Shown here piece after piece: positions 21,336 through 31,486 of a DNA stretch of 64,000 nucleotides (position 1 is its first letter; each line of letters starts with the position of its first letter). The translations under genes were made by a program, and so were the position numbers. The notes under the pieces were generated by a model. That model saw only the letters and a program-made list of their open reading frames with translations, had not been told where the DNA came from and ran no database searches. The stretch is from Sipunculus nudus (taxonomy: Eukaryota > Annelida > Sipuncula > Golfingiida > Sipunculidae): NCBI GenBank assembly GCA_026874595.1, contig CM049306.1:65914019-65978018 (forward strand). Reading direction: 5' to 3'.

Positions 21336-22201
21336 ATGGTGGACAACGGAGATGACCTTGAGGCCGAACTGGCGACGCTTAGGCAACGTATGGCTCAGTT
21401 AGAAGGTGGTGATCGAGCTAGAGAAGGTGAAGCAGCCCAGCGACCCGGAGCTGAAGGTGATGGACGAGTTATGCGAGTCGTGTATAGTCAGAGACGACAC
21501 TAGAGGACTGGATCAGAGAGGCTAGGGCAGCCTTGAGGGCCCAGGGATTGGAGAGAGAAGCAGCAGCTGATTTCCTACTCACAAATTTGGATGGTCCAGC
21601 CAAGTGCGAGGTCCGTTATGCACCGCCAGATGACCGAGCCAAACCAGAGCGAATATTCGACTTGCTAAGTGAAGCATTTGGGGAGAGACAGTCTGCGGTA
21701 CAATTACTTGATCAGTTCTATAGTCGTCGCCAGAAGGATGGAGAGAGCCTAAGGGGATTTTCACATGCTTTGATGGAAATTTTGGAGAAAGCTCTGGAAC
21801 GTGATGAGAGATGTTTGCCCGACAGAGATCGCGCCCTTAGAGATAACTTTGCAGAGAAGGTGCGCGACCCATCACTTAGACGAGAACTAAAGCGGCGGAT
21901 CCGTGATTTCCCAGAGACGCCATTCAGAACCCTTAGGGAAGAGGCCATCAGATGGGCGGAAGAAGACCGCCAGGATCAAGGGGCGAGTCGTGGTACAGCC
22001 AAACGTGATCCAACCGTATATTCTACAGATGCAGGACTAAGTGAGCGTGGCCTGTGTGAGATTATTGCCGGTCAGAAAAAAATGATAGAGTTACTACAGA
22101 CTCAACAGCAGCAACAGGCCGCTCTGTTAGATAAACAGCAAAAGCAGTGGGAGGAGCAACAGAGACAGATCGCGTTTGCTCCCAATAAGTGCCAAGGATA
22201 A
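21336..22201 (+). pseudogene. gag: Ty3/gypsy gag, capsid region, frameshifted
   Basis: The likely start is ATG at 21,336 (MVDNGDDLEAELATLRQRMA), which runs to a TAG at 21,501-21,503. The homologous continuation is in another frame from about 21,488: TLEDWIREARAALRAQG, then AAADFLLTNLDGPAKCEVRY, a retrotransposon capsid-like helical region. It ends in a Gln-rich coiled stretch (QTQQQQQAALLDKQQKQ) before the stop at 22,199-22,201. The nucleocapsid zinc knuckle lies just downstream in a third frame, so a second shift near 22,180 separates it. Gag forms the cytoplasmic particle. Confidence 0.85.
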
Positions 22202-23000
22202 TGAGCGTGGGCCAAGATGTTTCAGTTGTAACCAGAAAGGACACATTCGCCGGGACTGCCCTCAGAACCGGCAAGTCAAGTCACAGCGGAGACCCAGCAG
22301 GACTGAGTCAAGTCAGCCTCCTGAGAACTGTTCTGTGGATGCGGAAGGGGACCGACTGTGGAACCAGACAGTGGGCCGTCGCCCAGTCATTGAGGTGGTC
22401 ATGGGAGGAGTACCAACCAAGTGCCTGATTGATACAGGTAGCATGGTCACAACTGTTAGTGAGACCTTTTTCCATGAGAACTTGTGGCACAGTTATGAAG
22501 TTCCACCTGAGAGTTGGTTGAAACTTCGAGCTGCAAATGGAATGGAAGTTCCATACTTGGGAGTGGTAGTGCTTGATGTTATAATTGATGGCACGGAGCT
22601 CAAGGACGTTGGTGTGATGGTGGTTAAGGACACTCCAGAAACTACCGAGAAACGGCGATTGATACCAGGTGTCTTAGGCACTAATCTCTTGTCTCGTCTG
22701 ACGAAATACCAAGAAGGAGACCATGAAGTTCTAACAGCAGAGCCATCAGGATTCGCGAGAGTAGCTGGATTAGAGGAGGTATGCATTCCAGCACAGAGTA
22801 TGAGTTATGTGAAGTTAATTCGGCCAGCCAGTAAGGAAGTCGCTGTGGTAGAACCAGTACATGGAGGTGTCCCCCCTACGATCCTCCTAACTCCAGGTGT
22901 TGTAGCAGAGGATCTTAGAACATTTTTATTGCCTGTCGCCAATATAGGCAACACTGATATCACTTTGCGGCCAAACACAAGACTCGGAGTTGTTAGTTGA
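22176..23000 (+). pseudogene. pro: Ty3/gypsy zinc knuckle and aspartic protease
   Basis: The frame opens with AKDNERGPRCFSCNQKGHIR, containing a CX2CX4HX4C nucleocapsid zinc knuckle (Cys15, Cys18, His23, Cys28 of this block), and continues to the retropepsin active site CLIDTGSMVTTVS (Asp86-Thr-Gly). Downstream LIPGVLGTNLLSR is consistent with the protease flap and C-terminal region. The TGA at 22,998-23,000 is a single-codon interruption: the same frame continues as IAEFPIPDLDISLDG into the RT. Confidence 0.88.
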
Positions 23001-24137
23001 ATTGCGGAATTCCCGATACCGGATTTGGACATAAGTCTGGACGGTAATGAAATTCAACTGTGCAGGGCAAAGTGTGACGTCGATGACGAAGACTTTCTTA
23101 GCCACTTTGACCTTAAGGGGATTCCAGATACCCATCGCCATCAGTTTGAAACTCTTCTAAGGAAGTACAAAGGTGTGTTCACCCTGGGTAAGGACCAACT
23201 AGGATGTACCAGGACGATCCAACACCACATCCGAACTACAGATGATGAGCCAGTTCAGCAGGCCTACCGCAGAATACCCCCACAAGAGTGGAAGGAGGTC
23301 AGGGACCATTTACGTGATCTATGTCGAAAAGGGGTAATCCGAGAGAGTTGCTCCAATTACGCTTCGCCCTTGGTAGTGGTGCGGAAAAAGGATGGCAAGT
23401 CAGACTGTGCGTGGATTACCACAAGCTTAATCGCAAGGTCAAGAGAGACCAGTTTCCTTTGCCACGTATTAACGAGACGCTGGATGCTCTAGGAGGTGCA
23501 CAGATGTTTTCAACACTCGATCTTGCGTCGGCGTACCACCAGGTGGAAGTCGCTCCAGCGGATAGGCATAAAACGGCATTCACAACCCCTATGGGGCTCT
23601 ACGAATTCCTTAGAATGCCGTTTGGATTTTCGAATAGCCCGGCTACTTGGTCAAGACTTATGGGTAGAATCTTTCATGAGGACATTGTACTGACCTTGCT
23701 TGTTTACCTCGACGATGTGATCGTCTTTAGCGGTACACTGGAGGAGCATCTCGAACGACTGGAGAATGTGTTTCGGAAGCTTGCCGCTAACGGGCTAAAA
23801 CTGGAACCGGGCAAATGTATGTTTCTCCGAGAGAAAGTGTGGTTCCTTGGGCATGTTATTTCCAAAGAGGGAGTGGCTACGGATCCAGACAAGTTGTCGG
23901 CTGTAAGGGACTGGCCACACCCTACCACACAGCGTGAGCTAAAACAGTTCCTTAGATTCGTATCCTATTATAGGAGATTTGTGAAGGGGTTCGCCACGAT
24001 TGCCAGACCTCTCCACAAGTTGGATGCTTCCCTTCAAGGATCCACTGTAAGAGGTTAACGATTCAGACGCAGCATTCCCATTGGAACACATTGGGGACCC
24101 GAGCATGACTCCCCTTTTCAAGAGTTGAAGAGACAAC
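23001..24137 (+). pseudogene. pol: Ty3/gypsy reverse transcriptase
   Basis: The first part (23,001 to about 23,398) reads HRHQFETLLRKYKGVFTLG and RKGVIRESCSNYASPLVVV, then KKDGK, the typical gypsy RT opening. A frameshift near 23,398 moves the match to the frame of RLCVDYHKLN, FSTLDLASAYHQV (catalytic Asp), the RMPFGFSNSPATW block and the YLDDVIVFS active site at about 23,705-23,731, then LGHVISKEGVATDPDK. A TAA at 24,056-24,058 interrupts this frame near the end. The sequence resumes (DSPFQELKRQLVG) before another shift near 24,138. It copies RNA into DNA in the particle. Confidence 0.93.
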
Positions 24138-24572
24138 TTGTCGGCGTTTCCCGACTTTAGTCGACGCTTCATCCTAGAAACGGACGCCTCGCATGAAGGC
24201 TTAGGGGCAGTGCTCAGCCAGGAGTATGAAGGGCGACTGAGGGTCATCACATACGCCAGCCGTGCGTTACGCGGTGCCGAGAAATCACCTAGTTGCTATA
24301 GCTCTAAGCGACTAGAAATGTTGGCGCTTAAGTGGGCTGTTACTGAAAAGCTGCGTGAATACCTCCAGGGCAGTGAGTTTATAGTCTTCACAGACAACAA
24401 TCCACTTTGCTACCTGATGTCGACCAGTAAGCTACCAGCCGTGGAACAGCGATTGGCGTCTGCCCTAGCACCCTTCAATTTCACAATTAAGTACCGCCCT
24501 GGCAAGAGAAACACCAACGCGGATGCACTTTCAAGACATGTTCTAGACCATGGGATACTGACTCCGCCATGA
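24138..24572 (+). pseudogene. pol: Ty3/gypsy RNase H domain
   Basis: A 144-residue block with FILETDASHEGLGAVLSQ (first catalytic Asp16), KRLEMLALKWAVTEKLREYL (Glu), FIVFTDNNPLCYL (Asp) and RPGKRNTNADALSR (final Asp). All RNase H acidic residues are present. It ends at TGA 24,570-24,572, which overlaps the ATG of the integrase block by the four bases ATGA. In related elements pol is usually one frame, so this is probably a further frameshift. Confidence 0.92.
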
Positions 24573-26320
24573 CGTGTGAACTCGAAGTCCCAGAATTTCT
24601 TGCAAGAGTGGTGAACACTACAGTTTTACCTCTGGAAGTGCAAGAGAGCGCAATCAGTGAAGCACTAGAGGCCGACCATGAAATGGAGCCTGAGAGACGC
24701 AAAGCTACCATCTTACCAGAGATTGATAACGCCAGCCTAGGGGATTTACAGAGGAATGACCCAGTCATAGGGCCAGTGTATCGGTCAGTGCTCCAGCAGC
24801 AGAAACCCAGCTTGAGATGCAGACGAGAGGAAGATCCACTGACAAAACTGTTGTACCAACAGTGGGAACGGCTGAAGATGGAGGATCAAGTCCTCAAGCG
24901 TGAGCTAATTCACCCACCTAGCGGGAAGATGAAACAAGTTGTCCTACCAAGTGTGTTGAAGGATAAGGTCTTGCATGGGTGTCATGTGGCTCATGGTCAT
25001 CAAGGCCTGGAAAGGACGGAAAATACCATCAGATCGAGTTGTTACTGGCCACGTATGTCAAAGGACATCAAGGACTTCCTCGATACTTGTTCAAGATGTG
25101 TACTTGCGAAGAAGGAGAAGGTTAGGACACCCTTGGGGAATCTCCGAGCAACAAAACCCTTGGAAGTCGTGGCGATCGACTTTACGATTCTGGAACCTTC
25201 AGCAGATGGCAAGGAGAACGTGTTAATCATGACAGATGTGTTCACCAAGTGGACAGTCACGGTCGCCACAAGGGACCAGAAGGCTGTTACTGTAGCCAGA
25301 ACATTAGTGCGAGAGTGGTTCCATCGCTATGGTGCACCTCAACGTATCCACTCCGACCAAGGGAGAGATTTTGAAGCGAACATCGTCAGACACTTGTGTC
25401 ACTTGTATGGTATTCAACGTTCCCATACGACGCCGTACCATCCAGCCGGTAACGGCCAGACAGAGCGGTTTAACCGCACAATGCATGACTTGCTCAGGAC
25501 ATTAGAACCCAAGAAAAAGCGGCGATGGTCAGACTACTTAGGACAGGTGGTCTTTGCATACAACACGACCATGCACTCTTCTACAGGACACAGTCCCTTT
25601 TTCCTCATGTATGGCAGAGAGCCTCGACTGCCAGTAGATTCCTTGTTTGGTAACCCAGCTATAGAGGAGGAACCCATAGAATACAAGGATTGGACTGAAC
25701 AGCACCGAGAAAAACTGAGAGATATGTACGAGACCGCCCAGCGAAGATTGGCGGAGATGGGCGAACGCCAAAAGAAACATTATGACAGGAGGACCAAACC
25801 TGCACCGCTAGTCATTGGTCAATACGTGTACTTGCGTGATAGATCAATCCATGGTAGACAGAAGATTCAGGACGCTTACCATCCGGCAGTGTGGCAGATT
25901 CTAGACCAACTACCTGGTAAGGATGTCTACAAGGTACAGAAGACAAATGGTTCTGCACCCAAATGGGTTAATCGCAGTGAGATGAGGGAGGCTCTCTCTA
26001 CAACTTCCGATACTTCACCGGGTGAGACCATACCACAGAATGACCCCGAGACGGCGCCAGATCTTGACGATGATCATTGGATAGTCAAATATCAGTCAGG
26101 ACTGACCCAGGACGAACCGATACCCATCATGGTTCAGCGGGATGATACATCCAGAGAGGACCAAGATGTTCGATGCAGCGGATTGCGGAGGACCGATCGT
26201 CGTAATGCAGGTTTCCATTCAAATATCGGACATTGGCCACGGTCAATTTTGGACTCAGTCAGACCGCAAACCAATAGTGTCAGTGTTGAATTTAGACAGC
26301 ACAAAGAGACTACCGTGTAA
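24569..26320 (+). CDS. pol: Ty3/gypsy integrase
   Basis: This is the only long uninterrupted part of the element (583 residues). An H2C2 zinc finger (His139, His144, Cys174, Cys177; HGHQGLERT and DTCSRCVLAKK) precedes the RNase H-like catalytic core: VVAIDFTILEP (Asp204), HSDQGRDFE (Asp263) and GNGQTERFNR (Glu299), with the standard 35-residue gap between the last two. The C-terminal region (HYDRRTKPAPLVIGQYVYLR, then YKVQKTNG) is the usual basic DNA-binding end of gypsy integrases; I see no clear chromodomain. It is translated normally only if pol is in register upstream, which it is not here. The first ATG at 24,569 is taken by default. Confidence 0.93.
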   Translation: MTCELEVPEFLARVVNTTVLPLEVQESAISEALEADHEMEPERRKATILPEIDNASLGDLQRNDPVIGPVYRSVLQQQKPSLRCRREEDPLTKLLYQQWERLKMEDQVLKRELIHPPSGKMKQVVLPSVLKDKVLHGCHVAHGHQGLERTENTIRSSCYWPRMSKDIKDFLDTCSRCVLAKKEKVRTPLGNLRATKPLEVVAIDFTILEPSADGKENVLIMTDVFTKWTVTVATRDQKAVTVARTLVREWFHRYGAPQRIHSDQGRDFEANIVRHLCHLYGIQRSHTTPYHPAGNGQTERFNRTMHDLLRTLEPKKKRRWSDYLGQVVFAYNTTMHSSTGHSPFFLMYGREPRLPVDSLFGNPAIEEEPIEYKDWTEQHREKLRDMYETAQRRLAEMGERQKKHYDRRTKPAPLVIGQYVYLRDRSIHGRQKIQDAYHPAVWQILDQLPGKDVYKVQKTNGSAPKWVNRSEMREALSTTSDTSPGETIPQNDPETAPDLDDDHWIVKYQSGLTQDEPIPIMVQRDDTSREDQDVRCSGLRRTDRRNAGFHSNIGHWPRSILDSVRPQTNSVSVEFRQHKETTV

Positions 26321-26436
26321 GGTTTACATTCCGTAAGTTGTTGTATGCTAGCTATACTTTTTGTTGCTGATGATTCTTTGGTTCTCAAGGTAATGTGTAA
26401 TTCAAGATTAATCCGTTTGCTCGAGGACGTAGCAAA

Positions 26437-26453
26437 CAAAGGGGCGTGGTAGA
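26437..26453 (+). promoter_or_regulatory. Polypurine tract region for plus-strand priming
   Basis: A purine-rich run around AAAGGGG and GTGGTAGA lies immediately 5' of the 3' LTR, where gypsy elements place their plus-strand primer. The tract is interrupted by single pyrimidines. Confidence 0.6.
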
Positions 26454-26846
26454 TGTAACAGGACGTATAAATGCGTAGGAGCAGGGACCAGTCTATAATG
26501 TAATATGCTATTTAAACGCTTATTAGCAAGGAGCCAGTCTGCGGAAGTTGCATCAGCTTGTTTTTGTCTGATGTCGCCATGTTGTTTGATTGAGAGCGCG
26601 GGTGAAGCATCTCTCGAAGTCTTTCTCAGTAGAAAAACATTTCCAGACTGAAAGTTCGTTGCAGACGTCAACCACCTTTGTTTTACTGTGTATTCGCTAC
26701 TCAGAAACAAACTTGTGTATCTACTGACATAAACAGTGTACGAACGGCACAAACTGTGTTGTTGGCCTATATCGAACTCAAGAGGGAGTAGATTGTGTGA
26801 TTGAGACTCAACCCAAGTGCAATATACTTGCTCCCGACCGTTTACA
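26454..26846 (+). repeat. 3' LTR
   Basis: Same length as the 5' LTR with about five substitutions (for example AATGCGTAGG against AACGCGTTGG) and no indels. It ends TTTACA and is followed by the target duplication GTAG. Confidence 0.97.
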
Positions 26847-26850
26847 GTAG

Positions 26851-27984
26851 CAACATTTATACATGTATTAAACCTATACAAAAAAATTAGCTGCCCCTAT
26901 CTTTGTTAGATACAACCCCAAATGTGTGAAATTATAAATGCTCTGGTTTCATGCACGCGGTGACAAATATTATAATGTAATTCTGCAGGAAAACTATGAG
27001 TAGATAAATAAGAGAACAATCCCCGACCCCACCATCGATATATAACCAGACACAAATGTTAGCTTCACAGGTCTCAAAGCTAGGGTCCCCCTTTGCTTTA
27101 ATGAGTTACTGCATCTAAAAATGGATTAGCGGAGAGACATAGAACAGTTACAGAGTCATAGCTCAGATGACTTGCAGTCAGCTGAGCTAAAAACTAATAA
27201 ATCCAAAGGGCTTATTTATATAGAGACTTAAAGGAACAAAATATAATTGTACATACCTCACTGTATAACAGGTGGAATCCTGGGATTTGACAAAGAAGTC
27301 TGATATCTTTCGCATTTTGTTGGCTGCCAGAAAAACACAAAACACACTGACTGTGGATACGTCTTTCAGGTTTCTATACCAGACAGTTACTGTGACTGTG
27401 ACTGACCAGAAAGACAGTTCATTAATAGCAAAGATGCCAGACCTGGAAAGTCTCACATTTCAGGATGTCATGGCCCAGGTTATCAGAACGGCAACCTAAC
27501 AGACCCTGGCCTGACCAGTGACACTTTGATTAATTAATATCCCCTGGCAATTAGGCCTGCAGCGAAGTTTTGATGGTGGACAGTGAAAGAAGCACTGACA
27601 CTGCCTACCTGCTCCCTATTTTAAGTATATTGTATAAAACTATGTTATATATGTTAACTATATTATAGTGTATGTATATGCATGTTTTTTTTAGCATAGC
27701 AAGTGTTATTTTTCATATATAAAGAGGGCACTTTGGTCAGAGGTAAAAGTTGGGAGTAGATCATGATGTGGGAAACCCCGTCTCAGCAGCCACGAGCCAT
27801 TAAGTCAAGAGGTACTTCAATTTATCATCTGCTGGACCAGCCCGAGCACCCCAGATAACCAACAGGTCCCAGGGGACTCCGGGCTTCTCTATACAGTATA
27901 ATAAATTTCCAACAGGACAGCTCTGTATCCCTAAATTTTCCTAAAAATTAAGAGGTTGACAGAGATATAAAAGCTACATAGTCA
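26851..27984. other. Intergenic stretch with hairpin copy 3 and small unrecognised frames
   Basis: The 31-nt hairpin family (TAGCTCAG ... CTGAGCTA) is present at 27,159-27,189. An open frame of 75 residues at 27,272-27,499 and an opposite one at 27,187-27,456 have no recognisable motif. No other gene was seen. Confidence 0.45.
27159..27189. repeat. 31-nt hairpin of a dispersed repeat (copy 3)
   Basis: This is the best-paired copy: outer arms of eight bases, a symmetric one-base mismatch, inner arms TGACT and AGTCA, loop TGC. Followed by AAAAC. Confidence 0.8.
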
Positions 27985-28160
27985 TTTGAGCGAAAGAAAG
28001 GGAAGGGGAATGACAAAGTGACAGATAGTAAGAGAGTGCATAGAAAAAGAGAGATTGACAGAGAGAGTAAGGAGAAAATAATGAATGATAAAGAGACAGA
28101 GAATGAATAATGATTGCGAGAGAGAGAGAGAGACTGAGAAAGAAAGAAAAAGAACAACCA
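27985..28160 (+). repeat. Purine-rich GA/GAAA tract
   Basis: Strongly purine-biased sequence (GAAAGAAAGGGAAGGGG, GAGAGAGAGAGAG at about 28,119-28,131, GAAAGAAAGAAAAAG) with few pyrimidines. Simple-sequence DNA; no gene. Confidence 0.8.
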
Positions 28161-28429
28161 TGCAGTATTGTTAATGATATATTGGGGCGAATACTGTCAT
28201 GTGCAATGATAGCAAGAAGCTGTCGTGTCAGAATTAAGGTTTTACGTATAATTTATAGTTATATCTGTTCAATAATAAACAAGCCTAGGCCTACAGGCCT
28301 AATGCGAACCTGTGCATTGGGAAATACACCAAGTATAATACTTCAATGCTGGACCATTACATTTCATGTATATGAACAATGCAAGTACTGAACATTTTGA
28401 ATAAGAAATAATTACACAAACATCACTGC

Positions 28430-28830
28430 TGAAATTCTGGCATGGGTGCACACAACACAAAAACGATTGTAGCTTGCACCACGAGTCTTGTATACAATGA
28501 AGCTATCGGAGATATACACATATGCCAATTTTCAGACTGATATATCAAACCCCTCCTGAAAAATAAGCAGGGACACACATTGTGCAAAAATTTTGTAGGT
28601 GGCAATACCAGTCTTGAATACGACAAATTTATACGATATGTATAAATATGCCCAATTTCAGGCTGATATATCAGATTCCTCTGCGGAAATAAGCAGGCAC
28701 ATACACTGTGCAAAAGTCAATGTACGTGGCACCACCTTTCTTGTAAATGAAAATACCATCAAAGACGCACAGACAGGTCAAAATATCAGTCCAATACATC
28801 AAACTTCACCAGAGTTTGATGCACTGGGCT
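28430..28830 (+). repeat. About 126-bp tandem repeat, 3 copies
   Basis: The phrase TTGTAGGTGGCAATACCAGT or a variant recurs at about 28,467, 28,593 and 28,719. Each copy has GCTGATATATCA and AATAAGCAGG downstream. Copies are clearly diverged. Confidence 0.75.
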
Positions 28831-28879
28831 GACAAGGGTTAGGTGAGTAAGGCAGTGCCCCCGAATGACCTGTGACAAA

Positions 28880-29110
28880 TTGCTGCCTCAAGCTACTGCA
28901 CTGAGTGAACTTTTGACCTGTACCTGGCTTCACTGAGTGAACCCTTGACCTGTTGCATAATCTGACACAGTGCAGTCTGCCAAAGCTATAAATAGATTCA
29001 GGCTGAACTTTGGTGCCAAATATGATGCAGTGAGCAGTCTGCCAAAGCTATAAACAGAATGCAGCTACTGCACTGAGTGAACTCTTGACCTATACCTGGC
29101 TGCATTTCTT
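28880..29110 (+). repeat. Local short duplications (CACTGAGTGAAC and CAGTCTGCCAAAGCTATAAA)
   Basis: CACTGAGTGAAC followed by TTGACCT occurs three times, and CAGTCTGCCAAAGCTATAAA twice. These are partial, interleaved duplications. Confidence 0.7.
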
Positions 29111-29140
29111 CCAATCCTGGCACTGTGCCAAAACTATTTA

Positions 29141-29667
29141 AGCCTCGGTCACAACCGGGATACGGTTGCCGTACAGCGAGTGTTTTTTGGCTATTCCGTG
29201 CGGTAGACGCACAGTTACCGTGCGTTTTTCAAAGGCCTCAGGGACTCCGCACCGACCGTAACTGACATTAGCGCAAGCGCTTAAGTTGATGCGGCGGCCG
29301 TGCGTCAGGCAGCCACTTACGGGCTCCGTACGGGCACCGTATGTCGTAGGATACATATGTTTAAGGTCTACTTGGCTACCCGAGAGACGTGTGGCGTACC
29401 TGCCGCTGTCGTAAGGGGTCTTTACGGCTTCCGCAAGGTAAGCTTGCGGCCTCCGCAGGGTTAGCTTACTTTACCATGCGAAGGTCGTGAGAATGAGGAA
29501 GACACATTGCCGTTCCCGCACGTCGGCCGCACAAGTAGTCCTGTGGTATCAAAAACCGAACGGTGATCCACGGTGTGCAGTGGCCGAGGCTTAAGTTTTC
29601 CTGCGGTCCCAAAATTCGTGCGGTACTCTACGGTGTGCGGTGACCGCAGCGGGTTGTGACCGAGGCT
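29141..29667. mobile_element. 527-bp TIR element (MITE), PIF/Harbinger-like
   Basis: Perfect 16-bp terminal inverted repeats (AGCCTCGGTCACAACC and its complement) are flanked by the direct 3-bp duplication TTA (29,138-29,140 and 29,668-29,670). A TTA/TAA duplication is typical of the PIF/Harbinger superfamily. The interior is GC- and CpG-rich, encodes no transposase, and has two partial right-end units (GTGCAGTGGCCGAGGCTTA near 29,574 and the true end), suggesting an internal duplication. Non-autonomous, mobilised in trans if at all. Confidence 0.85.
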
Positions 29668-29670
29668 TTA

Positions 29671-30399
29671 TAGAGCTGACATCATCTTGGCTAATGGCCA
29701 ACATCAAGGCACTGGCAATCTGCCAATGGTAAACCAAGTGCTACCATCTGAACGCAAAAGTGGTCCCTACTTGAAATAACTTTGAAATTTATTTTCCCAA
29801 TACAAAATGCTTTTCAGCTGAATTTTTATAAAAAAAAAAAGAAACCAGGAATATATGAAAAATTATTACGGATGCATACTGAATGCAAAATTAAAATACA
29901 GATATATCTCACTGATGGCAAATTCTTGAATTAAGTTGAGTAGGGATACCAGTCATTTATAATCCACGTACAGTTGTCTTTATATAGCCACAGAGAGCTG
30001 AATATCCATGATTGTAACATTGCCTGGTATGATGAATAACTTAAATCATAAATCTAAATTTTTTAAAAGCTTTTAAAAAAACTTTCTTGTCAATATTAAC
30101 CAAAGATAACCTGAAATCTAAATGTCTAGTGGCATGATGTAATAGATGCTGATAAACTGGTGCCAGGCTAGATGTAACAGCATCACACAGTCAACATATA
30201 TGGTAAAATGACTCAATTCAACCTCCATAATTCAGCCAAAAATCATTCATGTGGAACCATTAATGACAATTATTATTAAGAATTATTGTAGGAATTATTC
30301 TTGTAAAATATTTAACAAAGTGGCTTCTGTGGCATCAGTCGAAAAACATTTCGCTGGGATATAACTCATATAGAACGATACAGCAAACTGGTTAAGTTC
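29671..30399. other. AT-rich stretch, no gene seen
   Basis: No convincing open frame or repeat. The sequence is AT-rich with A runs near 29,829-29,841. Confidence 0.45.
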
Positions 30400-31480
30400 A
30401 GCTGCCCGGAACTCAGCCAAAAAGCTGACCTTGACCTTTTGGCACATCACTAATAAGGCTATCAAAGATCTTCTGTCACCTTGATTTTGAGACCAATCCA
30501 TGCAAAAGATCTTGAGATATTTAAGAGTTTGTGAAATTTCAGCAGAAATGGACCTATTCAAGGTCAAGGTCACTCTCTTAGCAAAGGCCATGACCCCATT
30601 ATAAATAGGCTTCGTCCTCTTACCTATATCTATACATATGTAAAGTTTGATAAAGATCCGTGAAATTTTTTTGAGTTATCTTGCTCACAAGATTTTTCTG
30701 TGGCGGGACCGTCATGAAATCATAGTATCCCGTGCCTCCACAATCTTTTTAAAGATGGTCCTGTGACCTTGACCTTTGACCTAATGCCCCTTAAAATCAA
30801 TTCGGGTCTTGCTTTTCCAATGCGACATATGCAAGTCAAGTTTGAAATCTATACATAAATAAGAGCAGGAATTATCATCCAGAAACTAATTTTTGGACAG
30901 ATGGCTCCTGTGACCTTCACCTTTGACCTTGTGACCTCAAAATTGATAGGGTTCTTCCTCTTTTGGCAGGTGAACTATATGTGCAAGATGAAAGACCTGA
31001 GATGAAATGTTTGGCGGAAAATGCATCCACATCTTTTTAAAGATGTGTCCTATGACCTTGACCTTTGACCTCATGACCCCAAAATCAATTCGGGTCTTGC
31101 TTTTCCTATGGGACATATACAAGTTATGTTTGAAATCCATACATCAATAAAAGCAGGAATTATCATCCAGAAACTAATGTTTGGACAGATGGCTCCTGTG
31201 ACCTTCACCTTTGACCTTGTAACCTCAAAATTGATAGGGGTCTTCCACTCTTGGCAGGTGAACTATATTTGCAAGATGAAAGGTCTGAGATGAAATGTTT
31301 GGCTGAAAATGCATCCACAATCTTTTTAAAAATGTGTCCTGTGACCTTTGACCTTTGACCTCATGACCCCAAAATCAATTGGAGTCTTGCTTTTTCAATG
31401 GGAAATATATAAGTCAAGTTTGAAATCAATACATCAAAAAAAGCAGGAATTATCATCCAGAAACTAATTTTTTTTTATCA
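30400..31480 (-). repeat. About 288-bp tandem repeat with TGACCTTTGACCT motifs
   Basis: GACCTTGACCTTTGACCT followed by the CCAAAATCAAT phrase recurs at about 30,765, 31,052 and 31,341, about 288 bases apart. A second cluster (TGACCTTCACCTTTGACCTT) lies mid-unit. A diverged copy precedes the array at 30,405-30,600. On the minus strand the motif is AGGTCAAAGGTCA, a direct repeat with one-base spacing of the nuclear receptor half-site. Minus-strand open frames here are repeat shadows. Confidence 0.85.
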
Positions 31481-31486
31481 GACCTG

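Larger units (their letters stand above)
20823..26846 (+). mobile_element. Complete Ty3/gypsy LTR retrotransposon, coding region disrupted
   Basis: Two 393-bp direct LTRs (20,823-21,215 and 26,454-26,846) bound by TGTAA...TTACA are flanked by the 4-bp duplication GTAG (20,819-20,822 and 26,847-26,850). Inside lie a primer-binding site, gag, protease, reverse transcriptase, RNase H, integrase in that order, and a polypurine tract. RT before integrase marks Ty3/gypsy. The LTRs differ at only about 5 of 393 positions with no indel, so the insertion is young, yet the coding region has frame breaks near 21,488, 22,180, 23,398, 24,138 and 24,569 and stops at 22,998-23,000 and 24,056-24,058. No envelope-like gene is present. 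Confidence 0.97.

Noticed and set aside
21166-21402. A 78-residue frame between the LTR and gag
   Set aside because: It overlaps the end of the LTR and the primer site and is out of frame with the gag start at 21,336; no similarity seen.
26408-26881. A 157-residue minus-strand frame (and its partner at 20,780-21,121)
   Set aside because: Both are antisense readings of the two LTRs, which explains why they share sequence.
27187-27499. Overlapping sense and antisense frames of 75 and 89 residues as a host exon
   Set aside because: No recognisable motif, no splice pairing found, and the frames largely overlap each other; kept only as a note on the stretch.
28110-28391. A 93-residue plus-strand frame next to the GA-rich tract
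   Set aside because: It begins in simple-sequence DNA and shows no domain; the opposite strand is equally open over the tract.
29138-29670. Host CpG-island promoter at the GC-rich block
   Set aside because: Its edges coincide exactly with inverted repeats and a TTA duplication, so a transposable element explains it better.
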